A stretch of DNA of 27,874 bases. Source: JAGLSB01 sp023135955 (lineage in GTDB: Bacteria; Bacteroidota; Bacteroidia; Bacteroidales; GCA-2748055). Where the stretch lies: positions 1 through 27,874 of the forward strand of contig DAOVIO010000035.1 of the NCBI GenBank assembly GCA_030673645.1, read 5' to 3'. Shown here in pieces: positions 1 through 6,636 of the stretch; positions within the stretch are counted from its first letter, which is position 1; each line of letters begins with the position of its first letter. The notes under the pieces were generated by a model. It saw only the letters and a program-made list of their open reading frames with translations. It was not told the origin of the DNA and searched no databases. A program made the position numbers and the translations under genes.

Positions 1-92
1 CCGAGGTACGAGGGTGACTGAAGCAATCTCGTCCTCACCGTCAGTAAGGTCATATTATTCTTCATTTTGGGGGTCTTTTTCGGAAAACAGGA
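1..92. repeat. Dispersed repeat, copy A
   Basis: This segment aligns without gaps to 12161-12252, with 72 of 92 positions identical by hand count (about 78%). The best conserved parts are CCGAGG near the start, GCAATCTC in the middle and a 3' block GTCTTTTTCGGAAAACAGGA. It has no open frame. Copy A runs off the window edge, so its left border is unknown. Its right end is followed by a degenerate transposase remnant. The GCAATCTC core resembles intergenic repeats often seen in Bacteroidota, but this is recollection and not a search result. Confidence 0.75.
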
Positions 93-111
93 GGGTCTCT
101 GCCTTTTATGA

Positions 112-507
112 ATGTTGGAGAACGAATTCCGGGTATTACTTCCACATTTACCAGTCGTCCTTACAATAAGGGCATTAGAACTTATTGAACTTAACAAGCA
201 AAGAGTAGAACAATATCAAAGCTATTATAAACGTCGACAAGCCATTGTCGAACATCCTTATGGAACGATTAAAAGGCAATGGGGTTTTAACTACATAATC
301 AAAAAAAAATCAATTGAAAGAGCAAGCGCAGATGTTGGGTTTATGATAACGGCATATAACCTGAGTCGGATTATAAACATAATTGGAAAAAGGCAGTTGA
401 GAGAGTGGTTAAGCAGACTTTCTTTTGCTATTAACCGTATCTTCAGGCAAATATCAACGCATAGATTGAATTTAGGATATTCATATTCAGTATTGAAAAT
501 CAGCTAA
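112..507 (+). pseudogene. IS1182-like transposase, C-terminal remnant
   Basis: The frame carries the end of an IS1182/DDE-type transposase. Around residues 40-90 it has a YKRRQAIVEHPYGTIKRQWGF-like block (the signature is the VEHPxGTIKRQWG stretch), followed by an ASADVGFMITAYNLSRIINI segment typical of the last helices of these enzymes. A full IS1182 transposase is about 450-550 aa and only about 110 convincing residues remain. The first 20 or so codons do not look like the family, and a different frame (codons from 120) reads TSRPYNKGIRTY before a stop at about 186, which suggests an old frameshift near 175-190. The catalytic Asp residues are absent, so this is a decayed insertion sequence. 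No inverted terminal repeat could be identified downstream. Confidence 0.8.
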
Positions 508-551
508 TTATTTTTGAAATGCCGTCAAAACAGCTAATTTTAAGATAAAAT

Positions 552-575
552 AAACCAAAAACGGTGGTTTTTAGA
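552..575 (+). terminator. Possible terminator after transposase remnant
   Basis: AAACCA (552-557) and TGGTTT (565-570) form a 6-bp stem with a 7-nt loop, followed by a short T run. The stem is short, so this is a weak call. Confidence 0.3.
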
Positions 576-584
576 CAAACTGAC

Positions 585-593
585 GTTACCGCC
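585..593 (+). repeat. Left border inverted repeat of hipBST cassette
   Basis: GTTACCGCC here is the exact reverse complement of GGCGGTAAC at 2272-2280, which lies 7 bases after the hipT stop. The pair brackets the hipBST genes. It may mark the ends of a mobile or cassette-like unit, but 9 bp can also match by chance. Confidence 0.4.
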
Positions 594-667
594 AATACAA
601 AACAAAGTGCCATATAATGCCCTTTTAGGCAATAACAAATGTCCTTCACAATATTAATACATTAATT

Positions 668-726
668 AGTGCAATTAATTGCTCTTTTTAGTGATTTAAT
701 GGTAAATATTTGTATTTTTACAAATA
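668..726 (+). promoter_or_regulatory. Palindromes in the hipBST promoter region
   Basis: Two inverted repeats lie in the 70 bases before hipB. GCAATTAATTGC (671-682) is a perfect palindrome, extendable to 668-685 with one mismatch. TATTTGTA (707-714) and TACAAATA (719-726) form perfect 8-bp arms around TTTT. HipB-type antitoxins autoregulate by binding palindromic operators upstream of their operon, so these are the best operator candidates. The second ends only 13 bases before the hipB start and could also fold as an RNA hairpin. No exact TAnnTTTG element was found here. Confidence 0.5.
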
Positions 727-739
727 AAAGAGCCTTATA

Positions 740-976
740 ATGCACTTTAAGAATTTGATTGATACAATAAAAGAGCGTAGAGAAAACCTACAGGTAAACC
801 AAGAAAACTTGGCTAAATTGTCAGGAGTTGGCTTAAGAACATTAAAGCAGTTCGAAAGTGGCAAAGGTAATCCTACTTTAAAGACAATTCAGAAATTAGC
901 CGATGTTTTAGGTTTAGAGATTTGCTTAAAGGTTAAAAAACAAGTAACTGATGAGACAAGCAACAATACTATATAA
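740..976 (+). CDS. hipB: HipB-like HTH antitoxin
   Basis: A 78-aa XRE-type DNA-binding protein. The HTH spans about residues 20-60 and includes ENLAKLSGVGLRTLKQFESG and a following NPTLKTIQKLADVLGLE helix pair, the classic HipB arrangement. Its role would be to repress the operon and bind the kinase toxin. Its stop codon lies inside hipS (26-bp overlap), and hipS-hipT have a 4-base gap, so the three genes are almost certainly co-transcribed and translationally coupled. Palindromes at 668-726 are the likely binding sites. The protein is near the usual HipB size (about 70-110 aa). Family is well supported; the exact operator is inferred. Confidence 0.85.
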   Translation: MHFKNLIDTIKERRENLQVNQENLAKLSGVGLRTLKQFESGKGNPTLKTIQKLADVLGLEICLKVKKQVTDETSNNTI

Positions 977-1274
977 GAATATGGAAGCAGGCGAATTAAT
1001 TCAGCATGATAATGGTTCATTTACCTTTAGATATAATGATTCATGGATGAACGATGATTCGAAGCCTTATATTAGTTTAACTTTTTCTAAACAACAACAA
1101 GAATATCATTCAAAATATTTGTTTCCATTTTTTTATAATATGCTACCAGAAGGCTCAAATAAACAAATAGTATGTAAACTAAATAGAATAGACACAAGCG
1201 ATTATTTTGGCTTGCTTCTAACAACAGCAAAGAACGATAATATAGGTGCTGTAAGAGTAGTTAAGAAAGCATAA
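951..1274 (+). CDS. hipS: HipS-like protein (HipA N-terminal subdomain as separate gene)
   Basis: A 107-aa protein matching only the N-terminal subdomain 1 of HipA kinases. It begins with the ATILYKNMEAGEL strand-turn-strand and has the LFPFFYNMLPEG signature at about residues 56-68 and a final DNIGAVRVV strand. In full-length HipA this domain is fused to the kinase; here it is a separate gene, as in the tripartite HipBST systems of enteropathogenic E. coli, where HipS acts as an antitoxin against HipT. The start at 951 keeps the first beta strand; a later ATG at 981 would lose it. The gene overlaps hipB by 26 bp. Antitoxin activity is inferred from the HipBST precedent. Confidence 0.8.
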   Translation: MRQATILYKNMEAGELIQHDNGSFTFRYNDSWMNDDSKPYISLTFSKQQQEYHSKYLFPFFYNMLPEGSNKQIVCKLNRIDTSDYFGLLLTTAKNDNIGAVRVVKKA

Positions 1275-1278
1275 ACAT

Positions 1279-2265
1279 ATGACGTTAAATGATATAAAAT
1301 ATTGTCCTGGAACTTTAGCAGAAGGTTATACCACGTACAGTAGAGCATGCCTGTCAAAAGTTTTTAAAGCTAAAAAAGTATATCACGTTTTACTATATGA
1401 TTCGCCTGCATCAAATCCAGAAACAGATAAATTATTTGATGATAATCGTAAGCGAATGTCTATTTCGGGTGTTCAAGAAAAATTTTCTGTGTTGCTTGAA
1501 AAAAATAAACTAAGACTTATCAGAGATGGTGAACAGGGAGAATATATTTTAAAACCAATTCCAAGCGCTGGTAAAAAACAAGAACAAATGCCAGCCAACG
1601 AACATTTGACAATGCAAATTGCTAAGCAAGCTTATAGTATTGATACAGCTGAAAATGCTCTGATTTTTTTTAAAAATGGAACTCCTGCATATATTACAAA
1701 AAGATTTGATTTAAAAGAAGATGGTTCAAAGCTAGCACAGGAAGATTTTGCATCACTTGCAGGAAGAACTCCTCAAACGCATACGGAGCATTATAAGTAT
1801 ACAGGTAACTATTTGGAACTATTTCAGATACTGAAAAAGTTTGTCCCAGCCTATCTTCTTGAAGCACCTAAACTACTGAAAATAATAATATTTAATTATT
1901 TATTTTCGAATGGAGATGCACATTTTAAAAATTTCTCATTAATTGAAACTTCATTGGGAGATTTTAAGTTAAGCCCTGCATATGACTTATTAAACAGTAG
2001 GATACATATCGAGGATAAAGATTTTGCATTGGATGATGGGCTTTTACCTAAAAGTTTAACTCAAGGGAAAACTATTCAGCAAATAAAAGTTCTTTCGGAA
2101 AAGGCAGGGATTAGCGAAAATATTTATGATGATATACTAAAAATGATGCTAAATCAAACTGAATTAGTTAAGAAATTAACCTTTTCTTCATTCCTGGATG
2201 AGAAAACACAAAGAAACTACTTTCAATCATATCAAACTCGACTTAAAAAGCTTAAGAAACAATGA
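1279..2265 (+). CDS. hipT: HipT-like serine/threonine kinase toxin
   Basis: A 328-aa HipA-family kinase lacking N-subdomain 1. Visible elements are a Gly-rich loop with an SIS motif (S61, S63, then GVQEK), a candidate ATP-binding lysine in ILKPIP (K92), the catalytic loop NGDAHFKN (N211, D213, N218) and the Mg-binding Asp in SPAYDLL (D236). In E. coli HipT the loop serines S57 and S59 are autophosphorylated and tune activity, and this protein has the same spacing at nearly the same position. HipA phosphorylates GltX; HipT of E. coli phosphorylates TrpS. The target here cannot be read from sequence. All catalytic residues look intact, so the toxin is probably functional. Confidence 0.85.
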   Translation: MTLNDIKYCPGTLAEGYTTYSRACLSKVFKAKKVYHVLLYDSPASNPETDKLFDDNRKRMSISGVQEKFSVLLEKNKLRLIRDGEQGEYILKPIPSAGKKQEQMPANEHLTMQIAKQAYSIDTAENALIFFKNGTPAYITKRFDLKEDGSKLAQEDFASLAGRTPQTHTEHYKYTGNYLELFQILKKFVPAYLLEAPKLLKIIIFNYLFSNGDAHFKNFSLIETSLGDFKLSPAYDLLNSRIHIEDKDFALDDGLLPKSLTQGKTIQQIKVLSEKAGISENIYDDILKMMLNQTELVKKLTFSSFLDEKTQRNYFQSYQTRLKKLKKQ

Positions 2266-2271
2266 AGTACA

Positions 2272-2280
2272 GGCGGTAAC
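2272..2280 (+). repeat. Right border inverted repeat of hipBST cassette
   Basis: GGCGGTAAC is the reverse complement of 585-593 and begins 7 bases after the hipT stop. The following text (about 2281-2350) is non-coding and leads into the convergent symporter gene. Confidence 0.4.
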
Positions 2281-2496
2281 ACGCAATAAAAATATAGGGT
2301 AGTTCGCCAAAGCTTTGTCCAACATCAAATCCCTCGCCATAAGCTTCGGTCTCCAAGGAATTTACCAGTTGAACTATATTTATAAGTAAATTGAGTTATT
2401 ACACAGACTCACCTTAGCACCAACTCAATAAAAACAATATATGAAATGAAATATAGACATATGAGATTCAATAATTTTATTGTATGTTCTGGGCTT

Positions 2497-2520
2497 ATTC
2501 AGGTATTCAGGTATTCAGGC
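2497..2520. repeat. 8-bp tandem repeat, 3 copies
   Basis: ATTCAGGT occurs at 2497-2504 and 2505-2512, followed by ATTCAGGC at 2513-2520. It lies in the convergent spacer between hipT and the symporter gene. The 8-bp period recurs in the unrelated tracts at 13188-13227 and 17822-17901. Confidence 0.8.
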
Positions 2521-2538
2521 ACAAAGCATTAATACTTC

Positions 2539-4119
2539 CTAATTACTATGACCAAGTGCGATGTAAATAGAAATTGTAATGATTACAAGCACAACCGAAA
2601 GATGTTTCGCATATTTCCAGCCTGTCATCTCAATTTTTACCTCCTCTGCTGTATCCGCAAATCTTACCCTTGGATAATAATACGACACAACAAACATTAT
2701 GAGCATATTCAACAGAAATTCAATACCCCAAATATGAATAAAATGAATATCAACTTTCAATATAAATGTTGTAATTATATAAAATGACAATCCAAAAAAC
2801 AATGCAGCTTTTGCTCCTGCTGCTGAAATATGTTTAAGGAAAAATCCTGCCAACATGATTGACGCCACCGGTATAAAGAAAATTCCGTTAAGTTGCTGTA
2901 GTAACTGATATAATCCATCGGGTGCTCCGGCTACTAAAGGCGCAGATAAAATCGCGAAAACTGCCAGGACTGAAGAGGTTCCTCTTCCAATCCAAACAAT
3001 TTGTCTTCCTTTAGCGTTTTTGTTAATATGCCTTTTGTAAATATCGATACTAAAAATAGTGGCCGCACTATTCAAAACGCTATTGAAAGTACTCAAAACA
3101 GCTCCCATAACAACTGCTGCAAAGAATCCAACCATCCACTTTGGTAGTACTTTCTTAATAAGTGCAGGATAAATATGATCCTGGTTTTCGTACATAGAAT
3201 CTCCAAAATAATAGAAACCAATAACACCGGGAAGGATAATAATAACAGGGACAAAAATTTTCAAAACGCCTGTAAAAAGCAATCCTTTTTGTGCTTCTTT
3301 AAGGTTTTTTGCACCCAGAGCGCGCTGTATTATGGTTTGATTCATCCCCCAAAAATAAAGTTGATTGATAATCAATCCTGTAAACAGAACTCCAAATGGC
3401 ATTACTGAATCTTTTGCACCTACAACATTAAATTTCTCGGGTGCATGATGAAATACTTTACTAAGACCATCCATAACATGCCCGTCACCAATACTAAAAA
3501 GAGCAATTACCGGTACCAATATCCCACCAATCAATAATCCATAACCATTTATTGTGTCAGAAACAGCTACTGCTTTTAATCCTCCAAATATTGCATAAAA
3601 GGACCCAAGTGCACCCACACCAACCACAGTTATCCACAATCCTTGTGCTTTACTTACTTCCAGCACTTCTGAAATATTAAATATACTTTCCAGATTAATG
3701 GCACCGGTATATAACACAATAGGTAATAGAGTGAAAACAAATGATAATATGAGAAATAGTGCGATAAAACTACGGGTTGTTCCATCAAATCGTTTTTCCA
3801 GATATTCAGGGATCGTTGTTAGTCCCATCCTTAAATACTTCGGAATAAAATAAAGGGCTGCTACTACTAATGCCAGGGCTGAAGTTACCTCCCACCCAAT
3901 AATTATAAATCCATTTTTGTATGAAGAGCCATTCATTCCAATCAGGTGTTCCGTAGAAATATTGGTAAGTAACATTGAACCAGCAATGACAATTCCTGTT
4001 AAACTTCTACCTCCAAGGAAGAAATCATCAGAGGTATTCATTTTATCATTTCTAAGTCTGAACCAGGCATAAAACGCAACGAATGCGGTAAAACCGATAA
4101 ATGTTACAACTGTTAGCAT
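2539..4119 (-). CDS. SGLT-type sodium/sugar symporter (SSS family)
   Basis: A 526-aa polytopic membrane protein with many hydrophobic segments, consistent with the 13-14 helices of the SSS/SLC5 fold and close in length to Vibrio vSGLT (543 aa). Family marks are the N-terminal FFLGGRSLTG loop, SNISTEH-like NISTEHLIGMNGSSYKNG, GLTTIPEYLEKRF and the signature NQLYFWGMNQTIIQRALGAKN-type region at about residues 250-275 with KEAQKGLL after it. It would import a monosaccharide with Na+ across the inner membrane. The upstream LacI-family regulator and HAD phosphatase support a sugar substrate, but which one cannot be stated. A palindromic operator lies 73 bp before its start. Confidence 0.88.
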   Translation of the reverse strand: MLTVVTFIGFTAFVAFYAWFRLRNDKMNTSDDFFLGGRSLTGIVIAGSMLLTNISTEHLIGMNGSSYKNGFIIIGWEVTSALALVVAALYFIPKYLRMGLTTIPEYLEKRFDGTTRSFIALFLILSFVFTLLPIVLYTGAINLESIFNISEVLEVSKAQGLWITVVGVGALGSFYAIFGGLKAVAVSDTINGYGLLIGGILVPVIALFSIGDGHVMDGLSKVFHHAPEKFNVVGAKDSVMPFGVLFTGLIINQLYFWGMNQTIIQRALGAKNLKEAQKGLLFTGVLKIFVPVIIILPGVIGFYYFGDSMYENQDHIYPALIKKVLPKWMVGFFAAVVMGAVLSTFNSVLNSAATIFSIDIYKRHINKNAKGRQIVWIGRGTSSVLAVFAILSAPLVAGAPDGLYQLLQQLNGIFFIPVASIMLAGFFLKHISAAGAKAALFFGLSFYIITTFILKVDIHFIHIWGIEFLLNMLIMFVVSYYYPRVRFADTAEEVKIEMTGWKYAKHLSVVLVIITISIYIALGHSN

Positions 4120-4191
4120 GTGGTAATTATTTTAGTATTTAGTTTAAAAAAAGCTATAATATAAATAGAATACAATTATCTGATGTAAATC

Positions 4192-4213
4192 TTTATGCAA
4201 AGGTTTGCATAAA
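4192..4213 (-). promoter_or_regulatory. LacI-family operator upstream of symporter
   Basis: Perfect 10-bp inverted arms TTTATGCAAA (4192-4201) and TTTGCATAAA (4204-4213) flank a 2-bp GG centre. The core GCAAA-NN-TTTGC is the LacI/PurR-type half-site arrangement; most family operators have CG in the centre, so GG/CC is a small departure. It lies in the 252-bp gap between the LacI-family gene and the symporter gene, 73 bp before the symporter ATG. It is the obvious target of the adjacent regulator. Confidence 0.75.
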
Positions 4214-4371
4214 ATAGATATAAAAGCCCTCATTCAATTACAATATAAGTCTTTTATTAAATTGTAAATTAGTACAATATGCAATGACTACTGAAGGGCA
4301 AGAGTGATTATGAAAGTTAAAAAAATGATAGTTTATTGAAATTATTACCTAAATAATTATAGCAATTTCTA

Positions 4372-5391
4372 TTACCGTGAAGATCCGCGGATTATTAATT
4401 CAGGAAAAAGTGATTCAACTTGAATTTCTGAGAGATCATTTTTATTATTAATACGCTTCATTAGAATACGAGCAGATAGCATTCCCATTTCGTAGGTTGG
4501 CTGCCAAACTGTTGACAATGATGGCTTAAAATAGGCTGAATAAGGGTCGTCGTCAAAACCAATTACTGAAATTTCATCAGGGATCAATATTTCAGCATCT
4601 TTTATAATATACATTGCTCCAATCGCAACACCATCGTTAATTGCAAAAACAGCATCCGGGGGATTTGGTAGTGCCAATAATTTCTTTGTAGGTTCAATAC
4701 CATGCTCAGGAGTAAAACCATCACTTTTAACAATATAATCTTCAATTATTGGGAGCTTGTGTTTTTTCAGCACATCTTTATATGCCCTTAACCTGTGTCT
4801 TGCTGTGGAAAGTGTTTGTTGTCCAGCAATATGGGCAATTCTTTTACACCCGGATTGAATCAAATATTCAACAGCCTGAAAAGCACCATTATATTCGTCT
4901 ACAAAAACCTTGTCTATTTCAATTCCTTCGCAATCCCTATCAAAGAAAACCAGGGGGATATTATTATCAACAAGCGCCTCTAAATGTCCAAATGTTTTAG
5001 TTTCTGAAGCAGGAGAAATTAAAAACCCATCAACTCTTATCGATGCAAAAGTTTGTACAATATTTTTCTCCTCTTCATAGGACTCATTTGATTGCCCAAT
5101 AATCATGTTAATTCCTAAAGGATTTACTAAATCTTGAATTCCATTAATAATTGATGAAAAAAAATGGCTTGTTATTTCCGGGACAATTACACCAATGGTA
5201 TTAGTTTTCTTTTTTAAAAGATTAAGAGCAAGTAAGTTCGGCTGGTAATTAAGCTTTTGAGCCAGTTTTACAACCGCTTTTCGAGTTTTATCGCTAATAG
5301 CAGGGTGGTTATTTAAAGCACGTGAAACCGTTGATGGAGAAACGCCCAACTTATTGGCTATATCTGTTATGGTTGTTCGTGCTTTTTTCAA
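4372..5391 (-). CDS. LacI-family transcriptional regulator
   Basis: A 339-aa protein with an N-terminal LacI HTH (residues 6-30, ITDIANKLGVSPSTVSRALN), a hinge helix at about 50-60 (PNLLALNLLKK) and a periplasmic-binding-protein-like effector domain from about 63 to the end (TIGVIVPEITSHFFSSIINGI, DGFLISPAS, PDAVFAINDGVAIGAM, ISVIGFDDDP). It likely senses a sugar or sugar phosphate and controls the neighbouring symporter through the operator at 4192-4213. The only plausible start is TTG at 5391: the frame is open upstream to a stop at about 5425-5427 but holds no ATG, and the HTH begins almost immediately. A purine-rich AAAGGAG lies about 20 bases upstream, too far to be ideal. Confidence 0.9.
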   Translation of the reverse strand: MKKARTTITDIANKLGVSPSTVSRALNNHPAISDKTRKAVVKLAQKLNYQPNLLALNLLKKKTNTIGVIVPEITSHFFSSIINGIQDLVNPLGINMIIGQSNESYEEEKNIVQTFASIRVDGFLISPASETKTFGHLEALVDNNIPLVFFDRDCEGIEIDKVFVDEYNGAFQAVEYLIQSGCKRIAHIAGQQTLSTARHRLRAYKDVLKKHKLPIIEDYIVKSDGFTPEHGIEPTKKLLALPNPPDAVFAINDGVAIGAMYIIKDAEILIPDEISVIGFDDDPYSAYFKPSLSTVWQPTYEMGMLSARILMKRINNKNDLSEIQVESLFPELIIRGSSR

Positions 5392-5450
5392 TTTGCGGCT
5401 TACTGGTTTAACTCCTTTAGTCGTTCATCTCATTTCGCTCGGTTCTGATT

Positions 5451-5562
5451 TCTGTTGCTGGTTCCTGTTCCTGTTCCTGGTTACTCTTGCTGTTGCTGGT
5501 TCCTGGTTACTCTTGCTCTTGCTGGTTGCTCTTGCTCTTGCTCCTACTCTTGCTATTCCTGG
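5451..5562 (-). repeat. 6-7 bp word tandem tract upstream of the LacI gene
   Basis: On the plus strand the tract reads as serial words TTCCTG, TTGCTG, TTGCTC and TTACTC, repeated about 17 times with occasional extra bases. On the coding (minus) strand this is AGGAAC/AGCAAC/AGCAAG/AGTAACC, almost free of T. It fills most of the spacer between the HAD phosphatase stop and the LacI-family start. The Leu/Ala-rich plus-strand reading frame across it is a by-product of the repeat. Confidence 0.85.
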
Positions 5563-5568
5563 GACAAA

Positions 5569-6222
5569 CTAACCAAGATTTAGTAAAGAACTTAGCTCAT
5601 TCATATTAAAAAAGATATTTGCACCTAAGGCCTCAAAAGCACTTTTATTTGTGTCTTTTGCATATCCAAATACCTCAAAACCACCGACTCTTGCAGCTCT
5701 AATTCCAGCCACACTATCTTCAATAACTACACATTCAGAAGGTTTATAACCCATTTCTTTTGCAGCGTAAAGAAAAATTCCCGGCTCAGGTTTCCAGCTT
5801 CCAATGTCATATGAACTAAAGATGCTTTTACCAAATCTATCGATTAGTTTAGTAGTGGTCAAATTAAGCTTAATCTTTTCCATTGGACCGCTTGATGCGA
5901 CGCATATTGGAATGTTTATTTTATCTAATAAATCTTTAATTCCTTCAATTGGTTTAATATCTGTTTTGAATGCTTCAAAAGTTTGTTTTCTAAACTTTTT
6001 CTCGAAATTGGAAGGTAAATCTCCCTTAATATTATCTTCAATAAACTTCAAATTTTCTTTCATGGAGGACCCTGAAAACTTTTCTGTTGCAAAATCAATA
6101 TCCATCTTGAATCCTAATTCTTCAGCCATTTCCATAAATATTTTACTTGAAATAACTTCACTATCAACAAGAACTCCATCGCAATCAAAAATTATACATT
6201 TGTATTTCATTTCACTAATCAT
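5569..6222 (-). CDS. HAD-IA phosphatase / beta-phosphoglucomutase-like
   Basis: A 217-aa HAD-superfamily hydrolase. Motif I is FDCDGVLVDSE at about residues 13-23 (nucleophile Asp and general-acid Asp both present), motif II the SS of VASSGPMEK at about 109-110, motif III the Lys of GSWKPEPG, and motif IV VIEDSVAGIRAA. The alpha-helical cap between residues 20 and 90 places it with subfamily IA enzymes such as YieH, sugar-phosphate phosphatases and beta-phosphoglucomutase. It would act on a phosphorylated sugar in the cytoplasm. It lies first in a minus-strand row with a LacI regulator and a sugar symporter. An internal ATG four codons in (at 6210) is an equally plausible start. Confidence 0.85.
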   Translation of the reverse strand: MISEMKYKCIIFDCDGVLVDSEVISSKIFMEMAEELGFKMDIDFATEKFSGSSMKENLKFIEDNIKGDLPSNFEKKFRKQTFEAFKTDIKPIEGIKDLLDKINIPICVASSGPMEKIKLNLTTTKLIDRFGKSIFSSYDIGSWKPEPGIFLYAAKEMGYKPSECVVIEDSVAGIRAARVGGFEVFGYAKDTNKSAFEALGANIFFNMNELSSLLNLG

Positions 6223-6636
6223 TTTTGTGTAAAATTATAAGAACCAGAATAAATAACAAGAATACAACATTCTGGATGAATTAATTGAGAGCAGGTGATT
6301 TTTCATACCTTATAATTTATCTGAATAACAGTCGGCTTGGGTTGAAAATTTAATTTGCAAGGTATTTCTATCAGAATCCATCTTAAGGGCAATATTTTCT
6401 ATTGGTTTTCAGGAGTAAACTTATCGGAGCGATCTAACGACAGAAGGAAATAGCGTCTCACTTACATTTCTTAAGGGGCATAAGTCACTCTATTAAACTA
6501 AAAAAGAGAAATTTACTATATTTGAATATAAATAAGAGTTGAGAAAGTTTCAAATCAAATAATTTTTGTTGCTGCGGAATGAATTTATAAAGGTTTAAAA
6601 AACATTGGCTTTAAAGTGAATTAAAAACCTACTTCT
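6223..6636. other. 414-bp divergent intergenic region
   Basis: This spacer separates the leftward HAD gene from the rightward KamA-like gene. CCAGAAT (6244-6250) and ATTCTGG (6269-6275) form a 7-bp inverted repeat near the HAD start, and a TAnnTTTG element occurs at 6517-6524. No open frame of note, RNA gene or repeat tract was seen. Confidence 0.6.
6517..6524 (+). promoter_or_regulatory. Bacteroidota -7 promoter element for the KamA-like gene
   Basis: TATATTTG matches the Bacteroidota sigma consensus TAnnTTTG exactly and lies 112 bases before the downstream ATG. No clear -33 TTTG was found 19-21 bases upstream, so the call rests on the -7 box and position. Confidence 0.45.

Noticed and set aside
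585..2280. Integron attC sites around hipBST
   Set aside because: The GTTACCGCC arms do not fit the GTTRRRY core and no full R/L box pairing or integrase was seen.
5354..5572. 72-aa Leu/Ala-rich frame that looks like a membrane peptide
   Set aside because: Produced by the TTGCTC/TTCCTG repeat and antisense to the LacI gene start.
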